Source of the DNA: a virus | Reading direction: 5' to 3' (one strand) | Length of the DNA stretch: 64,000 nt | Virus record (IMG/VR): IMGVR_UViG_3300042402_007915 | Location: 62,001-126,000 of that record | Shown: positions 10,501 to 18,353 of the stretch, in pieces | How positions within the stretch are numbered: position 1 is the first letter of the stretch | How the letters are laid out: the number at the start of each line of letters is the position of its first letter | Made by a program: the position numbers and the translations under genes | Notes under the pieces: generated by a model | The model's database searches: none | What the model was told of the DNA's origin: nothing | Seen by the model: the letters and a program-made list of their open reading frames with translations, nothing else

Positions 10501-13479
10501 AAGAATAACGACCTTGCTGAAATTGTAGTCCAGTCCTTTGGAACAGAGTTGATTCAGCAAAAGAAGGAAGACACCGAAGTCCATTACACGACTCACCACC
10601 TACTCTCGCATCTTATGCTGTCTCCAGAGTTAGTTCACTTTGGTCGGTGGGAGATTGGAAAGCTCTTCCAGACTGGCGAAAGCAAAGACGCGCGTATGGA
10701 CTTTACGAACTACGCCCGTGAGGGTTTGGCTGGTAAGTTTGCGTTCACTACTTGGACTAATGAGTTTCTTGCCAACAATACCTACATCCTTGTCGCTCTC
10801 GGTATGGCTTCTGCTGTAGCGTCATTCTTCCCTGCCGGTAAGCTCCTTGGAAAAGCAGGGGCGGCTGGAGCCGCTGCTGCAAGCGGAGCCGCAAACGCCT
10901 CTAAGGTTGGTAGGATGACAAGCTGGGTCAAAGAATTGCTCTTGAAGGCAGCAGACACCCTTCCAGCAAGCAAGAGTGCCAGCCTTGCTAGACTGTTCAT
11001 CACACCAAGCAAAGAGTTCAGACTAACACAGCTTATCGAAAAAGAGGCGGCAAAGGTTGCAGCAACTTCAGGACGGGGACTCGCACCAAGCATTCAAAAT
11101 CTAATCGCCCAAGGGAATATAAAGTTGGTCGAAAAGCTTTTGATGAAAGCGGTGAAAGAAGACACCGTTTACCTCAGAAGCTTGATTAAAGCGCTCAACA
11201 ACAAAGAGGCAAACGATGCTGTCGCCAGGGCCTATGCTAACTACTTTAGCGCAAGAAGCGCAGCAGTAACTGCTGGCTCTATCGATAACGCGATTGCAGC
11301 AGGAGTTCAGTTCAGGTCTGAGCTTCAGTACATCTACGGAAGCATGAAGGTTCTAGATGCACCTGCGCTCTCTATCAAAGAGGTTGGCAAGGTAATCTGG
11401 TCGAACAAAATGGGGGCGCTAAAGGCGGGAGGATTCTTTGCGGCTCGGACTGTAGGAGGAGGTCTAACGGCAGGTAGTGTTCTTGCTGCGGGTGCCGTGG
11501 GAGGTGACTTCCTTGCTATGACAGACACGGCCAAACGAATCCGAGACCAGTACCTCTACTATCTATCAAGGTTCCTAGCCGCAACTGAAGTGTCTCTGAT
11601 GGTTTCGCCTCAGGACGACAACATCTTTGCACCTCATCCGAAAGACTACATGGACCTTAAGATCGGAGGCATCCTTGAAGGCTTAAGCCGTACTGTCACC
11701 TATGCGAGCGCCTCTATCCTTCTCCAGGACAACGTAATCGCTAATGACCTTGCCAACCTTGTAACCCTTAAGGGTTTGTTTGATAAGCGAGTCGACCCAC
11801 GCGCTTGTCAGTACTCACTAAACAAATCCACTATCTGGGAAGTGTTCCAAGAGATGAGCTACAGACACCCTGGTTGGGTTTATGGCGCTCGTCCTTATGG
11901 TACCGCCTTCAGGTATACCATGTTCTTCGGAGTGCCTTCACAGCGGTACTGGAGCCAGCCAGGGAGTGATAGCTTTATCACTCGCATGAACCAGCTAACT
12001 CGTGTCCTAGAGAAAGAGGGACCTGCTAAAGAGTCCAGGGTAACAGAGCAAGAGTACAGAGAGCTGTACGGAGACAACCTGCACGGAATGACGATTGCTG
12101 ATTGGTATGCCATGAACCCAGGTATCAACCTTGAAACTGAGTTCAAGGGCGTTGCCATGAAAGAGTATCTGAAGGGAATGGAGGCTAGATTCGTGCCCTT
12201 CAGAAGACATCACCACCTGTCTGCTCATACCGACATCGTCTGGAATGGTTTGCTTTCGTCGGAGAACGCTGCATCAAATGCAATCAACGTTCATTACTAC
12301 GAGACTGGAAGCAACCCAGAAATCGCTGGTAACCAAGTAGTAAAGGCGCACAGCTTCATCCCGCCACATATGACAAGAGTTCACGATATGCCAATCTATC
12401 GTAACTGCAAGTCGGACAGGATGGCTCGTAGATACGCGCTAGGTGGCTTGATGGAGCAAATGAAGAAAACGTACAGAGGTGAAATCCTTGTCGTAGGTAA
12501 CGCTCGTATCCGCCCTTGGGATATTGCTATCCTTTGTGATAGCTACAACGACATGTATGGTCCGATTGAGGTTGACCAAGTGGTGCATACATTCAGCTAC
12601 GAGACTGGATTCGTAACCGAAATTAAACCAGCAGCAGTCGTCATCGCAAATGAGATTTCTTCTTGGCCGCTTATCGAAGCCGCAAAGATTGCTTCTCTTG
12701 CAATTGAGGACATCACTCTTAAAGCAAACTCAACCCGTAGCTCCAAAGCTTTAGCTAACGCTAACGGACTGAGCGCTCTCACCAAGGGCACCTATGGTGT
12801 AGATGCAATGCTTTCACTTGCTCGTGACTTCTCGCAGGAAGAGATAGTTACTCTTAAGAGCCGCTGGCTTTCTCTCTCTAGGAACTCTAATAGCCTCTAC
12901 AACGCTCTCGAGGAAGACCCAGAACTTGCTTCTGCCTTGAGTGAGTTGGATCCTGGAATCGCTGCGGGCTATGAGACTGCACTGGCTAGCGCTTCAGTCG
13001 CAGTGGCTCTGACTGGTACTGCTCTCGGGCTTGGTACTTTGGCTTTGGCACAAAAGAGCGGAATAACAAGCCTTGGTTCAAAGAACTTAATCACGGGTGT
13101 TGCCGGTTTGGGTACTTTGGTTGCGTCCGGTGCGCTTTGGAGCGCTTCAAACATGACGCCTCCGTCCCTAATCAGCCTCCTGGGTGGTTCAATCCTCTTC
13201 CTGCAAACCATGAAGGAGGAGAGCATGATGCTAATTCCGCTGGTAAAGAGTGGCCGCCCTATTGTCTCCGGTTTGTCTCTCAAGGACCCATCTATCATGT
13301 GGAAGAACTTCAAGGGTAATATCACCAGAGAATTTGAAGATACTTTTGACGGCCTGCAAGACCTGCAAACCCTCTTTAACAAGTACCAAACTGGTGCCTG
13401 GGAGAAGATTGTAGAAGCCTCAGAAGAGGCCTCATACGACAGACTGAAGAGCAACAGGATTGATACCAGTACGCCCTAG
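4573..13479 (+). CDS. Giant tail hub-like protein with M23 peptidase domain
   Basis: 2,968 residues. A zinc metallopeptidase M23 (LytM) domain has all expected ligands: HLGLD at 512-516, a central MHLES histidine near 655, and HLH at 716-718. This family cuts peptidoglycan cross-links, so the protein probably opens the cell wall during infection. First and last ligands are about 200 residues apart, against roughly 80-100 usually, so the domain carries an insertion. Around residues 1940-1980 a beta-rich stretch (LRPGLNVQLRVGY, then SGRIVDISW) resembles baseplate hub/late-control proteins. Hydrophobic Ala/Gly-rich segments occur near 2073-2105 and 2797-2880 and could insert in the membrane. The ATG overlaps the preceding stop. 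Probably the central hub or tail-tip protein; a tape measure function is possible but no long coiled coil is evident. Confidence 0.7.
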   Translation: MALSPNQLPYVVDVFTPVGEEDLYSRKDVFIINDIGLIIPPMAISIQKEDLSYTWKMLRSATTTKLPTGHGAIRIGITIPFLNNHILDFHRLLVQIRHNPFVYIENRYLRESIIPEAPSSQNMAFGVDSVNIASMNGTADAWVLQLNLSWFNYAPFGPNFLFRREWETVDVNEMNFASSSDPNGEEVPVIVRKSIGWHLPDEYGRRTPRPCITSMRYLRDDSFGTSDSETGESTPVNDFDTTIPSPMTLIDMEYVHKGFEWDLLPKISMMSRSAPSVFPASSRIYTRFYNYLQRDALKENFGIDLEGMLRDQGGNVDGYFGVWDPTRADRLETWSLHNGPRMLGASEEERKREIAIWASVMSSVRSAMFDMNGPLVVGFHLYKEVRMPAEWAKALGDMIRVKNTASQMALDEKINNPLSPEHQMDSITYQDPSTGNWYVMEKKYEGGPLSWKPKLFSQTPGNLQGLSTPIGVGGRKATFAEVSAVSGQGIATRNFPVAGSGRTLKSGELRAHLGLDLSPLSKSESTYVYPVKDGTVLKTTQYEALKGTWYWTSDSGVTEPVSAKHLSRLKVVFKTYSGFFFGEGVSPELYLLGIGDNFVGAQSYLEKGRVGSVYRCDYVGTGWEESGWFWINGPSSGNTITIQHGDGSVSRYMHLESITKGLRAGVPVSVNTVIGVMGQSGTYASNKVADFLTTNGTSEIRSLGAANENLASFGIHLHLEYEEPFRNSLCVPSRVFTYEGEVVDPGKTPSTVLVNLKQIYKHFEDRQAVTIPEDYVAPEYKEYIAEATTKAILSEDSTKPKTQTEEEQLQSVAQELEDLVEDGWANYGGSGGLGNVYEKAVFFNFRTDQASAIKLPENLVYTFQDTFLTGVSASYGAILSRIPLLGHEYPTLQHLGSNEPSYSFEFAALDTEETLDGVSSGVRNLESMRARLQKNARLFREVPNSWSCLMDTFLTRLMGSYKETDVVVDSPGEGLPSRLMMKKRMNLSRTEVGTIQGNPGASFYTVEAEETNVFETEILKNTNSQFTTIENARQTVLHKLLNLEVKDVENEALTLAIAKALAPQALDPANPMYGIIDLSNQSLLNSDLYLPGPEDSSSKPDNGSLENLVSFLMAERASGEVYSVLEETELGGLLGEFPKQPFAKAEEQYSADKNKSGIVVDLTKLTGVTLNDSFLDIKELLANNGGPEGAAAFLQMMDLHFLLKALIEKSCIVLAEDKSRASGTYPDGGFTVEEARSELYQMPITPSMWSLFTEYERVCAQRFSLDVNGFDVLEGNSEGAIATLESNANWNTFEPVKDGSEAYVNKLTIEARKAGLSVTNLHLAFDTVEILTSSAVEGAADTALGFASYIPGASLAIDRNGESEGLLGTRMFDASVKNALSEAHEFLVEGYINSIFKSAIGLTETAKAYGQEFIFRPLQALVTSSSTGYSPLDNPIGAFTKHVESSGYWGYGFHHFLGLGPNTGGLTFWAANPEDYVIVYDKSYEAGRAQVTKQIYEGVNGSMATNAFAAIASLANGSLQPFDNSNITQWNSPLEWKVTRPEEKDKVDQLKREFSSLADNILNNYNLLKLFGLEKYTNVLNNEQYLEGTEAYPDLKLPAHPFYGTVKDTGPDFYYWNVYEDGQMLDAQVVKSVEASMDEVVKNAYQSMRRFQSGEKYNPVKDPSTNYSKDVAQAAQGVILFNAEATDGNSNNPANKGRTSISFYEYEKTEQIAEFENALTGANGKEILKRHPKIPNLFGTSGISIGSEFMPDNFAPIKQQDLENLEKTLEETQSMFGSRSGYLKEKVGNPLTRGLEGTNRASTPDITGHSWTMESLQGLAKESAKDIFSQKMTMARAYPTFKLFFVEEDEIENALISLDDFHSYNGVKDFTFVESKDSPASVAVISLQNVSGVLDGTKRNVVTDLDYFDRKITKSLEKNQSHLQGDVLTEGTDYEQPFGSVVLRPGLNVQLRVGYSNDPKNLSVLLSGRIVDISWNKNNDLAEIVVQSFGTELIQQKKEDTEVHYTTHHLLSHLMLSPELVHFGRWEIGKLFQTGESKDARMDFTNYAREGLAGKFAFTTWTNEFLANNTYILVALGMASAVASFFPAGKLLGKAGAAGAAAASGAANASKVGRMTSWVKELLLKAADTLPASKSASLARLFITPSKEFRLTQLIEKEAAKVAATSGRGLAPSIQNLIAQGNIKLVEKLLMKAVKEDTVYLRSLIKALNNKEANDAVARAYANYFSARSAAVTAGSIDNAIAAGVQFRSELQYIYGSMKVLDAPALSIKEVGKVIWSNKMGALKAGGFFAARTVGGGLTAGSVLAAGAVGGDFLAMTDTAKRIRDQYLYYLSRFLAATEVSLMVSPQDDNIFAPHPKDYMDLKIGGILEGLSRTVTYASASILLQDNVIANDLANLVTLKGLFDKRVDPRACQYSLNKSTIWEVFQEMSYRHPGWVYGARPYGTAFRYTMFFGVPSQRYWSQPGSDSFITRMNQLTRVLEKEGPAKESRVTEQEYRELYGDNLHGMTIADWYAMNPGINLETEFKGVAMKEYLKGMEARFVPFRRHHHLSAHTDIVWNGLLSSENAASNAINVHYYETGSNPEIAGNQVVKAHSFIPPHMTRVHDMPIYRNCKSDRMARRYALGGLMEQMKKTYRGEILVVGNARIRPWDIAILCDSYNDMYGPIEVDQVVHTFSYETGFVTEIKPAAVVIANEISSWPLIEAAKIASLAIEDITLKANSTRSSKALANANGLSALTKGTYGVDAMLSLARDFSQEEIVTLKSRWLSLSRNSNSLYNALEEDPELASALSELDPGIAAGYETALASASVAVALTGTALGLGTLALAQKSGITSLGSKNLITGVAGLGTLVASGALWSASNMTPPSLISLLGGSILFLQTMKEESMMLIPLVKSGRPIVSGLSLKDPSIMWKNFKGNITREFEDTFDGLQDLQTLFNKYQTGAWEKIVEASEEASYDRLKSNRIDTSTP

Positions 13480-13488
13480 GAGATGAAA

Positions 13489-13908
13489 ATGCCAATTCCA
13501 GGAGGAGCCCTCCAACGAAGAATGGCATCGCTAACATCGGAAAGCCTAAGAGAAAGCCCCTCTGGCCTGCAAGCGGTCAGGGGGGTAGTCTCTAATGCCT
13601 ACTGCATTACCGATGTGTCGATCCCAGATGACATCAAATTCAAACTGGAAGAAAATCCAGGTTTAATCTATCTAGAAGTTATGCTTTTGGATAAAAGGAT
13701 TTACTACCTACCTGCGGATATAAGCCTAGACGAAAAAGAATTGATCTATGGTAACACTGAAAACATTCGGTATAGACCTGTAGAGATTCGTTTTGCTGGG
13801 AACAGCATTGAGCTTGGAAAGGTGTATTTCTTAGCAGACCCACTTAATACTCGGATTCCAGATGAACAGATGCCAAAACCTTTTGACGTCTGCAAGGGGT
13901 TAATTTAA
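13489..13908 (+). CDS. Small tail/baseplate protein, unknown
   Basis: 139 residues starting MPIPGGALQRR. An ATG at 13483 is also in frame, but the AGGAG at 13478-13482 sits 6 bases before 13489 and would touch 13483, so the later start is preferred. The C-terminal half is beta-rich, with no cysteine-rich or membrane segment. It lies between the hub and the gp25-like gene and overlaps the next start (TAATG), which suggests a baseplate or tail-completion part. No family recognised. Confidence 0.7.
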   Translation: MPIPGGALQRRMASLTSESLRESPSGLQAVRGVVSNAYCITDVSIPDDIKFKLEENPGLIYLEVMLLDKRIYYLPADISLDEKELIYGNTENIRYRPVEIRFAGNSIELGKVYFLADPLNTRIPDEQMPKPFDVCKGLI

Positions 13909-14270
13909 TGAGACCAGCCAAAATCTTTCGACTTAATCTTTGGGACTTGGGAGAAGACGTTTCGGCGGCCATTACTCTTCTAGGGGCACCTGGAGAGATC
14001 CGCATTCAAGCCAACCAAGAGAGCTTCATGAACGTACGTCCTGACGGCCTCTCTCTTTCTCCAGGTAGAGGCAACAAGATCTCCATTCAGGGGTTACCTG
14101 CGACAATGAGATACGCAGGTATGATCCAAGCAGTACCGTTCCCGCTTTCGTTGATTCCAAGTACTGCAATCACTCCAATTCCTCAACATGTTATTGTACC
14201 GCCATTTAAGAGACTTGTTCCCTTGCTCACAAAGTTTGCAAATATCGCAAGCAAGATGGCTGGAGGCTAA
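13908..14270 (+). CDS. Small tail/baseplate protein, unknown
   Basis: 120 residues, start MRPAKIFRLNLWDLGED. A beta-rich N-terminal half (including GLSLSPGRGNKISI) is followed by a proline-rich stretch of hydrophobic character and the end LLTKFANIASKMAGG. The size and place between hub and gp25-like genes recall the short plug proteins of contractile phages that join tube and baseplate, but no family motif is recognised. Coupled to both neighbours. Confidence 0.65.
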   Translation: MRPAKIFRLNLWDLGEDVSAAITLLGAPGEIRIQANQESFMNVRPDGLSLSPGRGNKISIQGLPATMRYAGMIQAVPFPLSLIPSTAITPIPQHVIVPPFKRLVPLLTKFANIASKMAGG

Positions 14271-14271
14271 G

Positions 14272-14697
14272 ATGAGAGTTAGTCCCAAGAGCTTAGACTT
14301 GGCCTGGAGTGAAGAAGGGGACTTCTTGATTCGTGACGCTAGAGTGTATGACACGAAGAATGAGGCGGCCCTTTCGTTCATTCAGGCTCTTCGTGACAGA
14401 CTTGGGATTGAGCGTGGTTCTTGGAAGCTCTTTCCAGAAGCAGGCATCTCGATCAATAGCATTCTCGGCCGTGGCGTAAACAGAAACGCAGGAACCCTTG
14501 TCGAACAAGCCATTGCCGATGCGCTCACCTCTGGTGGGTTCTTGAACGTGAATGAATTTAGTGTCACTTCATACCCTGCAGATAAATCTACAATTGGCGT
14601 AAGGCTAAGAATTCAAACTAAAGATCTCCCCAAAGGCGTTGTCTTTGTTATAAGCTATGATACGCGAAACAACAGAGTTTCGCTTAGGAAGGTCTGA
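14272..14697 (+). CDS. gp25-like baseplate wedge protein (probable)
   Basis: 141 residues, start MRVSPKSLDLAWSEEGDF; a longer in-frame extension to 14188 overlaps the upstream gene and is not used. The pattern (N-terminal 'D...' block, ALSFIQALRDRLGIERGSW, then a mixed beta section VGVRLRIQT-like near the end) resembles the W/gp25 lysozyme-like fold that anchors the sheath to the baseplate. The best support is position: it directly precedes a gpJ/gp47-like gene and overlaps it by TGATG, the arrangement seen in contractile phages. It has no role in lysis despite the fold name. Confidence 0.5.
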   Translation: MRVSPKSLDLAWSEEGDFLIRDARVYDTKNEAALSFIQALRDRLGIERGSWKLFPEAGISINSILGRGVNRNAGTLVEQAIADALTSGGFLNVNEFSVTSYPADKSTIGVRLRIQTKDLPKGVVFVISYDTRNNRVSLRKV

Positions 14698-15908
14698 TGC
14701 CGACAGCACCAACTATCAAGAATCCAGCGACCATCCTTGGTGGCTTCAAGACAAGCTTTAGTCGACTCCTCGGGGTAAACGACTACACCAGCGATAGCAA
14801 ACTCAGAGCTATCACGGAGCCTCTGGCAAAAGAAATTATTGACCTGAACGAAGCTCAGCTCAATTTGTTTAATGCTAGAAACCCTACTACGGCACGAGGT
14901 GCCGACCTAGATGCTCTTGCACTTGAAGCTGGGATTAGCAGGAATCCTGCCTCGTTTGCTTTTGTGACAGCTTCAAGCAGGTGTCTTGCCTTTTACGTTG
15001 CAAGTGGAAACTTTGGGTCTCTATTTGACGGGCCAAGCTACACGATCCCTGCAAACACTCGCATCTACTCCACTCCAAACGGTAACGAAAAGAACAGCAG
15101 TGTCTCTTTCTACACGACAGAAGACGTTGTTCTCGAGGCGGCTGAAACTGTAGTGTTTGTCTCAGCTAGAGCTCAGTACGCCACCAAGGAGCATAACGTT
15201 GATGCTTATGTTCTTAGCAATCACAGCGTTTCTCTTAGCACTTTACGTGTTATCAACTTCTTCCCAATCCTCAATGGGGCCGATAGAGAGACTGATGAGC
15301 AGCTTCGATTCAGACTATCTCGCGTTGGTTCTGCTAATACTTCTCGCAATGCTGATCGTGGTTTGTTGGCTGGCCTGAGCGTTCCAGGAGTTCTTTTGGT
15401 TAAGACTCTGCCTGGCTATTATGGTCCAGGTACTAACGCTGTAGTCGTTCTGGGAACAGATATGGAAGTGTCTCCTAGTCTGTTACGTTCAGTTCAGGAC
15501 AGACTTGATAGGGACAGAGTAGCTGGAGTTCGTTCGGTAGCGGTGGGAGCAGTAAAGAACCTATTGGTTCCGGAGATAATCCTTGAGGTAAGGCAGGGAG
15601 TAACTGCCGCAGAGAAGACGGCACTACAAGCGCGCCTCATCTCTTCCCTCAAGGACCTCTGTAGAGCCCAGGGGCTTGGTGGCACAGTTTCCCTCAACAG
15701 CATTGAGGAAGCAATCAGAACGACTGCAGGGCCGTACTTGGCAAACCCGATGTCAACAAAGAAGCGGATCACAAACCTACGTAGCCAAAGGGAGACCGAA
15801 AACACAAGGTACTTCAGAAACAAGTTGGTTTACCAGGGAACGATTCAGCTCGAAGAGGATGAGTACGCAGACGTTGAGAACATTTCAGTTCGCTACGTAG
15901 AGGGTTAA
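14697..15908 (+). CDS. Baseplate J-like (gp47-like) protein
   Basis: 403 residues. Early residues contain ARGADLDALALEAGISRNPA, typical of the N-terminal part of baseplate assembly protein J / T4 gp6 relatives, where '(T)A.G..LD..a...G..R' recurs. A central NGADRETDEQLRFRLS matches the conserved 'G.d.EtDe.lR.R' element of the same family. In phage particles this protein forms the wedge ring around the hub. Start overlaps the gp25-like stop. This is one of the best-supported structural assignments in the window and, with the gp25-like gene, argues for a contractile tail. Confidence 0.8.
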   Translation: MPTAPTIKNPATILGGFKTSFSRLLGVNDYTSDSKLRAITEPLAKEIIDLNEAQLNLFNARNPTTARGADLDALALEAGISRNPASFAFVTASSRCLAFYVASGNFGSLFDGPSYTIPANTRIYSTPNGNEKNSSVSFYTTEDVVLEAAETVVFVSARAQYATKEHNVDAYVLSNHSVSLSTLRVINFFPILNGADRETDEQLRFRLSRVGSANTSRNADRGLLAGLSVPGVLLVKTLPGYYGPGTNAVVVLGTDMEVSPSLLRSVQDRLDRDRVAGVRSVAVGAVKNLLVPEIILEVRQGVTAAEKTALQARLISSLKDLCRAQGLGGTVSLNSIEEAIRTTAGPYLANPMSTKKRITNLRSQRETENTRYFRNKLVYQGTIQLEEDEYADVENISVRYVEG

Positions 15909-15909
15909 A

Positions 15910-17484
15910 ATGGGAACCTTCTTACACGCAAAAGCGACCCGGTCTTTCCCTTCTCAAAGCAAAGCCGCTCGTGACATAACCTCGAACGTTAACGTTCTCT
16001 ATCAAATTCTTGCCGAACCCCTTGAGGCTGTCAGGTCCAACGAGATCTCACTGCATAGGGATGCTTTTCTCTTCAAGAACTGGTTGGAAACAGCGACTGT
16101 TTACCAAGTGCGAATCCCTACAGACGAGGCGCCAGATAATTCGCGAGGTGTTATCACTTATCCGGTCGTAACAGCCCAAGAAGGAGAATACGTCTTCACC
16201 CGAGTAAACACCGTAGAGGAGTTGCTAAAGTCACACGCTAGGGCGCTGAGGGATTCCAATTTGTTCCAGTTAGAAGAGGGGGCCTTGTATGATCATGAGC
16301 CCTTAGGCATCTGGTCCGAAGAACCTCCCGATAACTTTGAACCTACAATGATTTCGGTTGACCATGTCTTTGAGTCCCCTATGAATCTTTGGGTCAACGT
16401 CTTAGGCGGAGAAGTGCCGCTCAAGAACAGGGAGCCCCTTGCCCCTGGTAATCCTTGGGTTAAGATTGTAGGCTACAATGAAAGCTGGATTTCCGTAGAA
16501 GAAATAATTCCGCTCAGGTCCTTTGAAGCAATACAGAGTAAACATGCTTATGCCGAAATCGTTTCAATAGAGCACTCAGAGTGCGGCTACCTTAACTTTT
16601 CGGTTGGGCCTAGACCTAACAACACCGTTCCAAAGCGCCACCCATTCCTCACGGTACATGGAGAGAACAAGAGTTCGCCGCTCTATCTTCACATCGAAAA
16701 CACTGAAGACGGAGCGTTAACCCTGTACTACTTCCTAAAGACTGCCAATGACTTTGTAAACCTGGATTCGTACCTTGATGCTTACGAAGAAATTGCTCGG
16801 CAAAGAATCGAAACAGAAGGGTCGCTTGCTCTTCAGGACTATTTTGTACATCCAGAAACTGGGCACCTATACGTGTCAGCGGCAGAAGAACTTCTCTTCA
16901 TTATTGAACCGACGCTGCCCGAAGTGCAGTCTCTTAACCTAAGAGAGTCTATTAGTTATCTTTCTAGCCTAACGGCAATCATGGATGAGCAGTACGTTTG
17001 TCCAGGAGATACCGTAAGAGGAAAGACTAAGCTTGTAAATACTGCGGCTCCGATTAACAAGGTCATCATCTCCCTTATCGATCCAAGTCTTCAGGTCTAC
17101 TATCTGCAATCAGACTTAAGTTGGGATACTACTTTGTACGCTTTTGAATACGACAGGGTAACGGCAGATGCTTGGCAAGACATTCACTTCGATGTGACGG
17201 CAGAAAGTGAGGGACAGTGGGAGGTCTATGTTGAAGCATTTACCGACCGTTATATCACCCTAAGTGGAACCGCTATCGTTGCAAGTCGTACAACGGACGT
17301 GGAAGTGCTCTCTGTGTTAAGCCATAGCGGGATGGTTCTTATAGACGGAAATGAGATTGCGTTGATTGACGGAACTGATGTAACCGCCTACGAGCCACTT
17401 AAGCTTGCTTGTTTGTTTGACACGGATAACAATTCAATCTATGTAGCCGATGAGTTTGACACCATTGAGGTGGCCCATGAGTAG
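15910..17484 (+). CDS. Baseplate/tail protein, unknown
   Basis: 524 residues. Starts one base after the J-like stop (TAA-A-ATG). The N-terminal 100 residues are helical and mention no motif; the remainder is beta-rich with repeated short strands, and the last third (DTVRGKTKLVNTAAPINKV onward) looks like an immunoglobulin-like sandwich that could bind a partner. No signal peptide or transmembrane segment. Position after the wedge protein suggests a wedge-to-fibre connector, by analogy only. Confidence 0.65.
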   Translation: MGTFLHAKATRSFPSQSKAARDITSNVNVLYQILAEPLEAVRSNEISLHRDAFLFKNWLETATVYQVRIPTDEAPDNSRGVITYPVVTAQEGEYVFTRVNTVEELLKSHARALRDSNLFQLEEGALYDHEPLGIWSEEPPDNFEPTMISVDHVFESPMNLWVNVLGGEVPLKNREPLAPGNPWVKIVGYNESWISVEEIIPLRSFEAIQSKHAYAEIVSIEHSECGYLNFSVGPRPNNTVPKRHPFLTVHGENKSSPLYLHIENTEDGALTLYYFLKTANDFVNLDSYLDAYEEIARQRIETEGSLALQDYFVHPETGHLYVSAAEELLFIIEPTLPEVQSLNLRESISYLSSLTAIMDEQYVCPGDTVRGKTKLVNTAAPINKVIISLIDPSLQVYYLQSDLSWDTTLYAFEYDRVTADAWQDIHFDVTAESEGQWEVYVEAFTDRYITLSGTAIVASRTTDVEVLSVLSHSGMVLIDGNEIALIDGTDVTAYEPLKLACLFDTDNNSIYVADEFDTIEVAHE

Positions 17485-18352
17485 TGTAACCCCAGTAAGG
17501 ATTCCTCTCGAAACTAATCTCGACAGGAAAGGCAGCAATCTTGCTCTCTCTAGGCTACCTGGAGAGAGCGCAAAGCTGTACCGGAAAAGACTTAGGGCGG
17601 AGGCCCTTGATCCCGGAAACGGTACACTAACGGGTCTACGTAAAAGCATTGGCCGCCAAGTTGGCTTGGAGCCAATTGTTGCTCTAAGGATTACGCTACG
17701 CTTAGATGAGAACGGAAGGCCTGTCGCAGAGAAACCGGCCGTTGTAGTTGAGCCAACGCGGGTGCTCTTCTACAGCTCCTACCCTGACGTAATTGAGCTG
17801 ACATGTCTGACTAGAGACAGGGCGCACTATTACCTTCTCGAGGATATTGTCTCTGCCCTAGAGAGTAGCTCATGCTTTGAAGGAACACTTGAAGACCCAG
17901 ACCATGCCTATAAGCTTTCTTCGAAACTAAGATGTGGTAGCAATCTAAAAACAGTGAATACCTTTGTCGTTCAAAAGGTCGCCGGTCTTGAACTCGGTAG
18001 ACAATACATCGCAGACATCTTGATTGGTAACACAAACCACTTCGTCTATGAAATGGAAAGCCCTGAAGATATTGAACTAGAAGGTCAATACCACATTGAT
18101 TATCTAAATGGGGTAATCCACACACTGAGTGGTTTTTCGGGATCGATTGACTACACCTATGCAGAGTTTCCTTTTAGGATGATGTGGGAGGACATTCAGA
18201 TGCTTGAGCTGTCAAAAGAAGAAACCCAAGATATGTTTGAAGGCAAGCGGCTCGACGAAGAAACTGGTGACGAAACGTATGGCTTGCTGAACTCCTATGG
18301 GAGTAAAGTGCAAAGAGTAGTCCTCTCAAAGATGGGCAATCAGTGGGGGTAA
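17477..18352 (+). CDS. Tail/baseplate protein, possibly gpI-like, unknown
   Basis: 291 residues, start MSSVTPVRIPLETNL. The ATG at 17477 follows GAGGTGG and overlaps the upstream gene by 8 bases; a longer frame to 17450 is less likely. The N-terminal region contains RLPGESAKLYRKRL and a 'DPGNGTLTGLRKSIGRQVGLE' type section, cut here to its elements DPGNGT and GLRKSIGRQVGLE, recalling tail proteins that follow gpJ in contractile phages. The second half is beta-rich. Function inferred from order only. Confidence 0.6.
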   Translation: MSSVTPVRIPLETNLDRKGSNLALSRLPGESAKLYRKRLRAEALDPGNGTLTGLRKSIGRQVGLEPIVALRITLRLDENGRPVAEKPAVVVEPTRVLFYSSYPDVIELTCLTRDRAHYYLLEDIVSALESSSCFEGTLEDPDHAYKLSSKLRCGSNLKTVNTFVVQKVAGLELGRQYIADILIGNTNHFVYEMESPEDIELEGQYHIDYLNGVIHTLSGFSGSIDYTYAEFPFRMMWEDIQMLELSKEETQDMFEGKRLDEETGDETYGLLNSYGSKVQRVVLSKMGNQWG

Positions 18353-18353
18353 A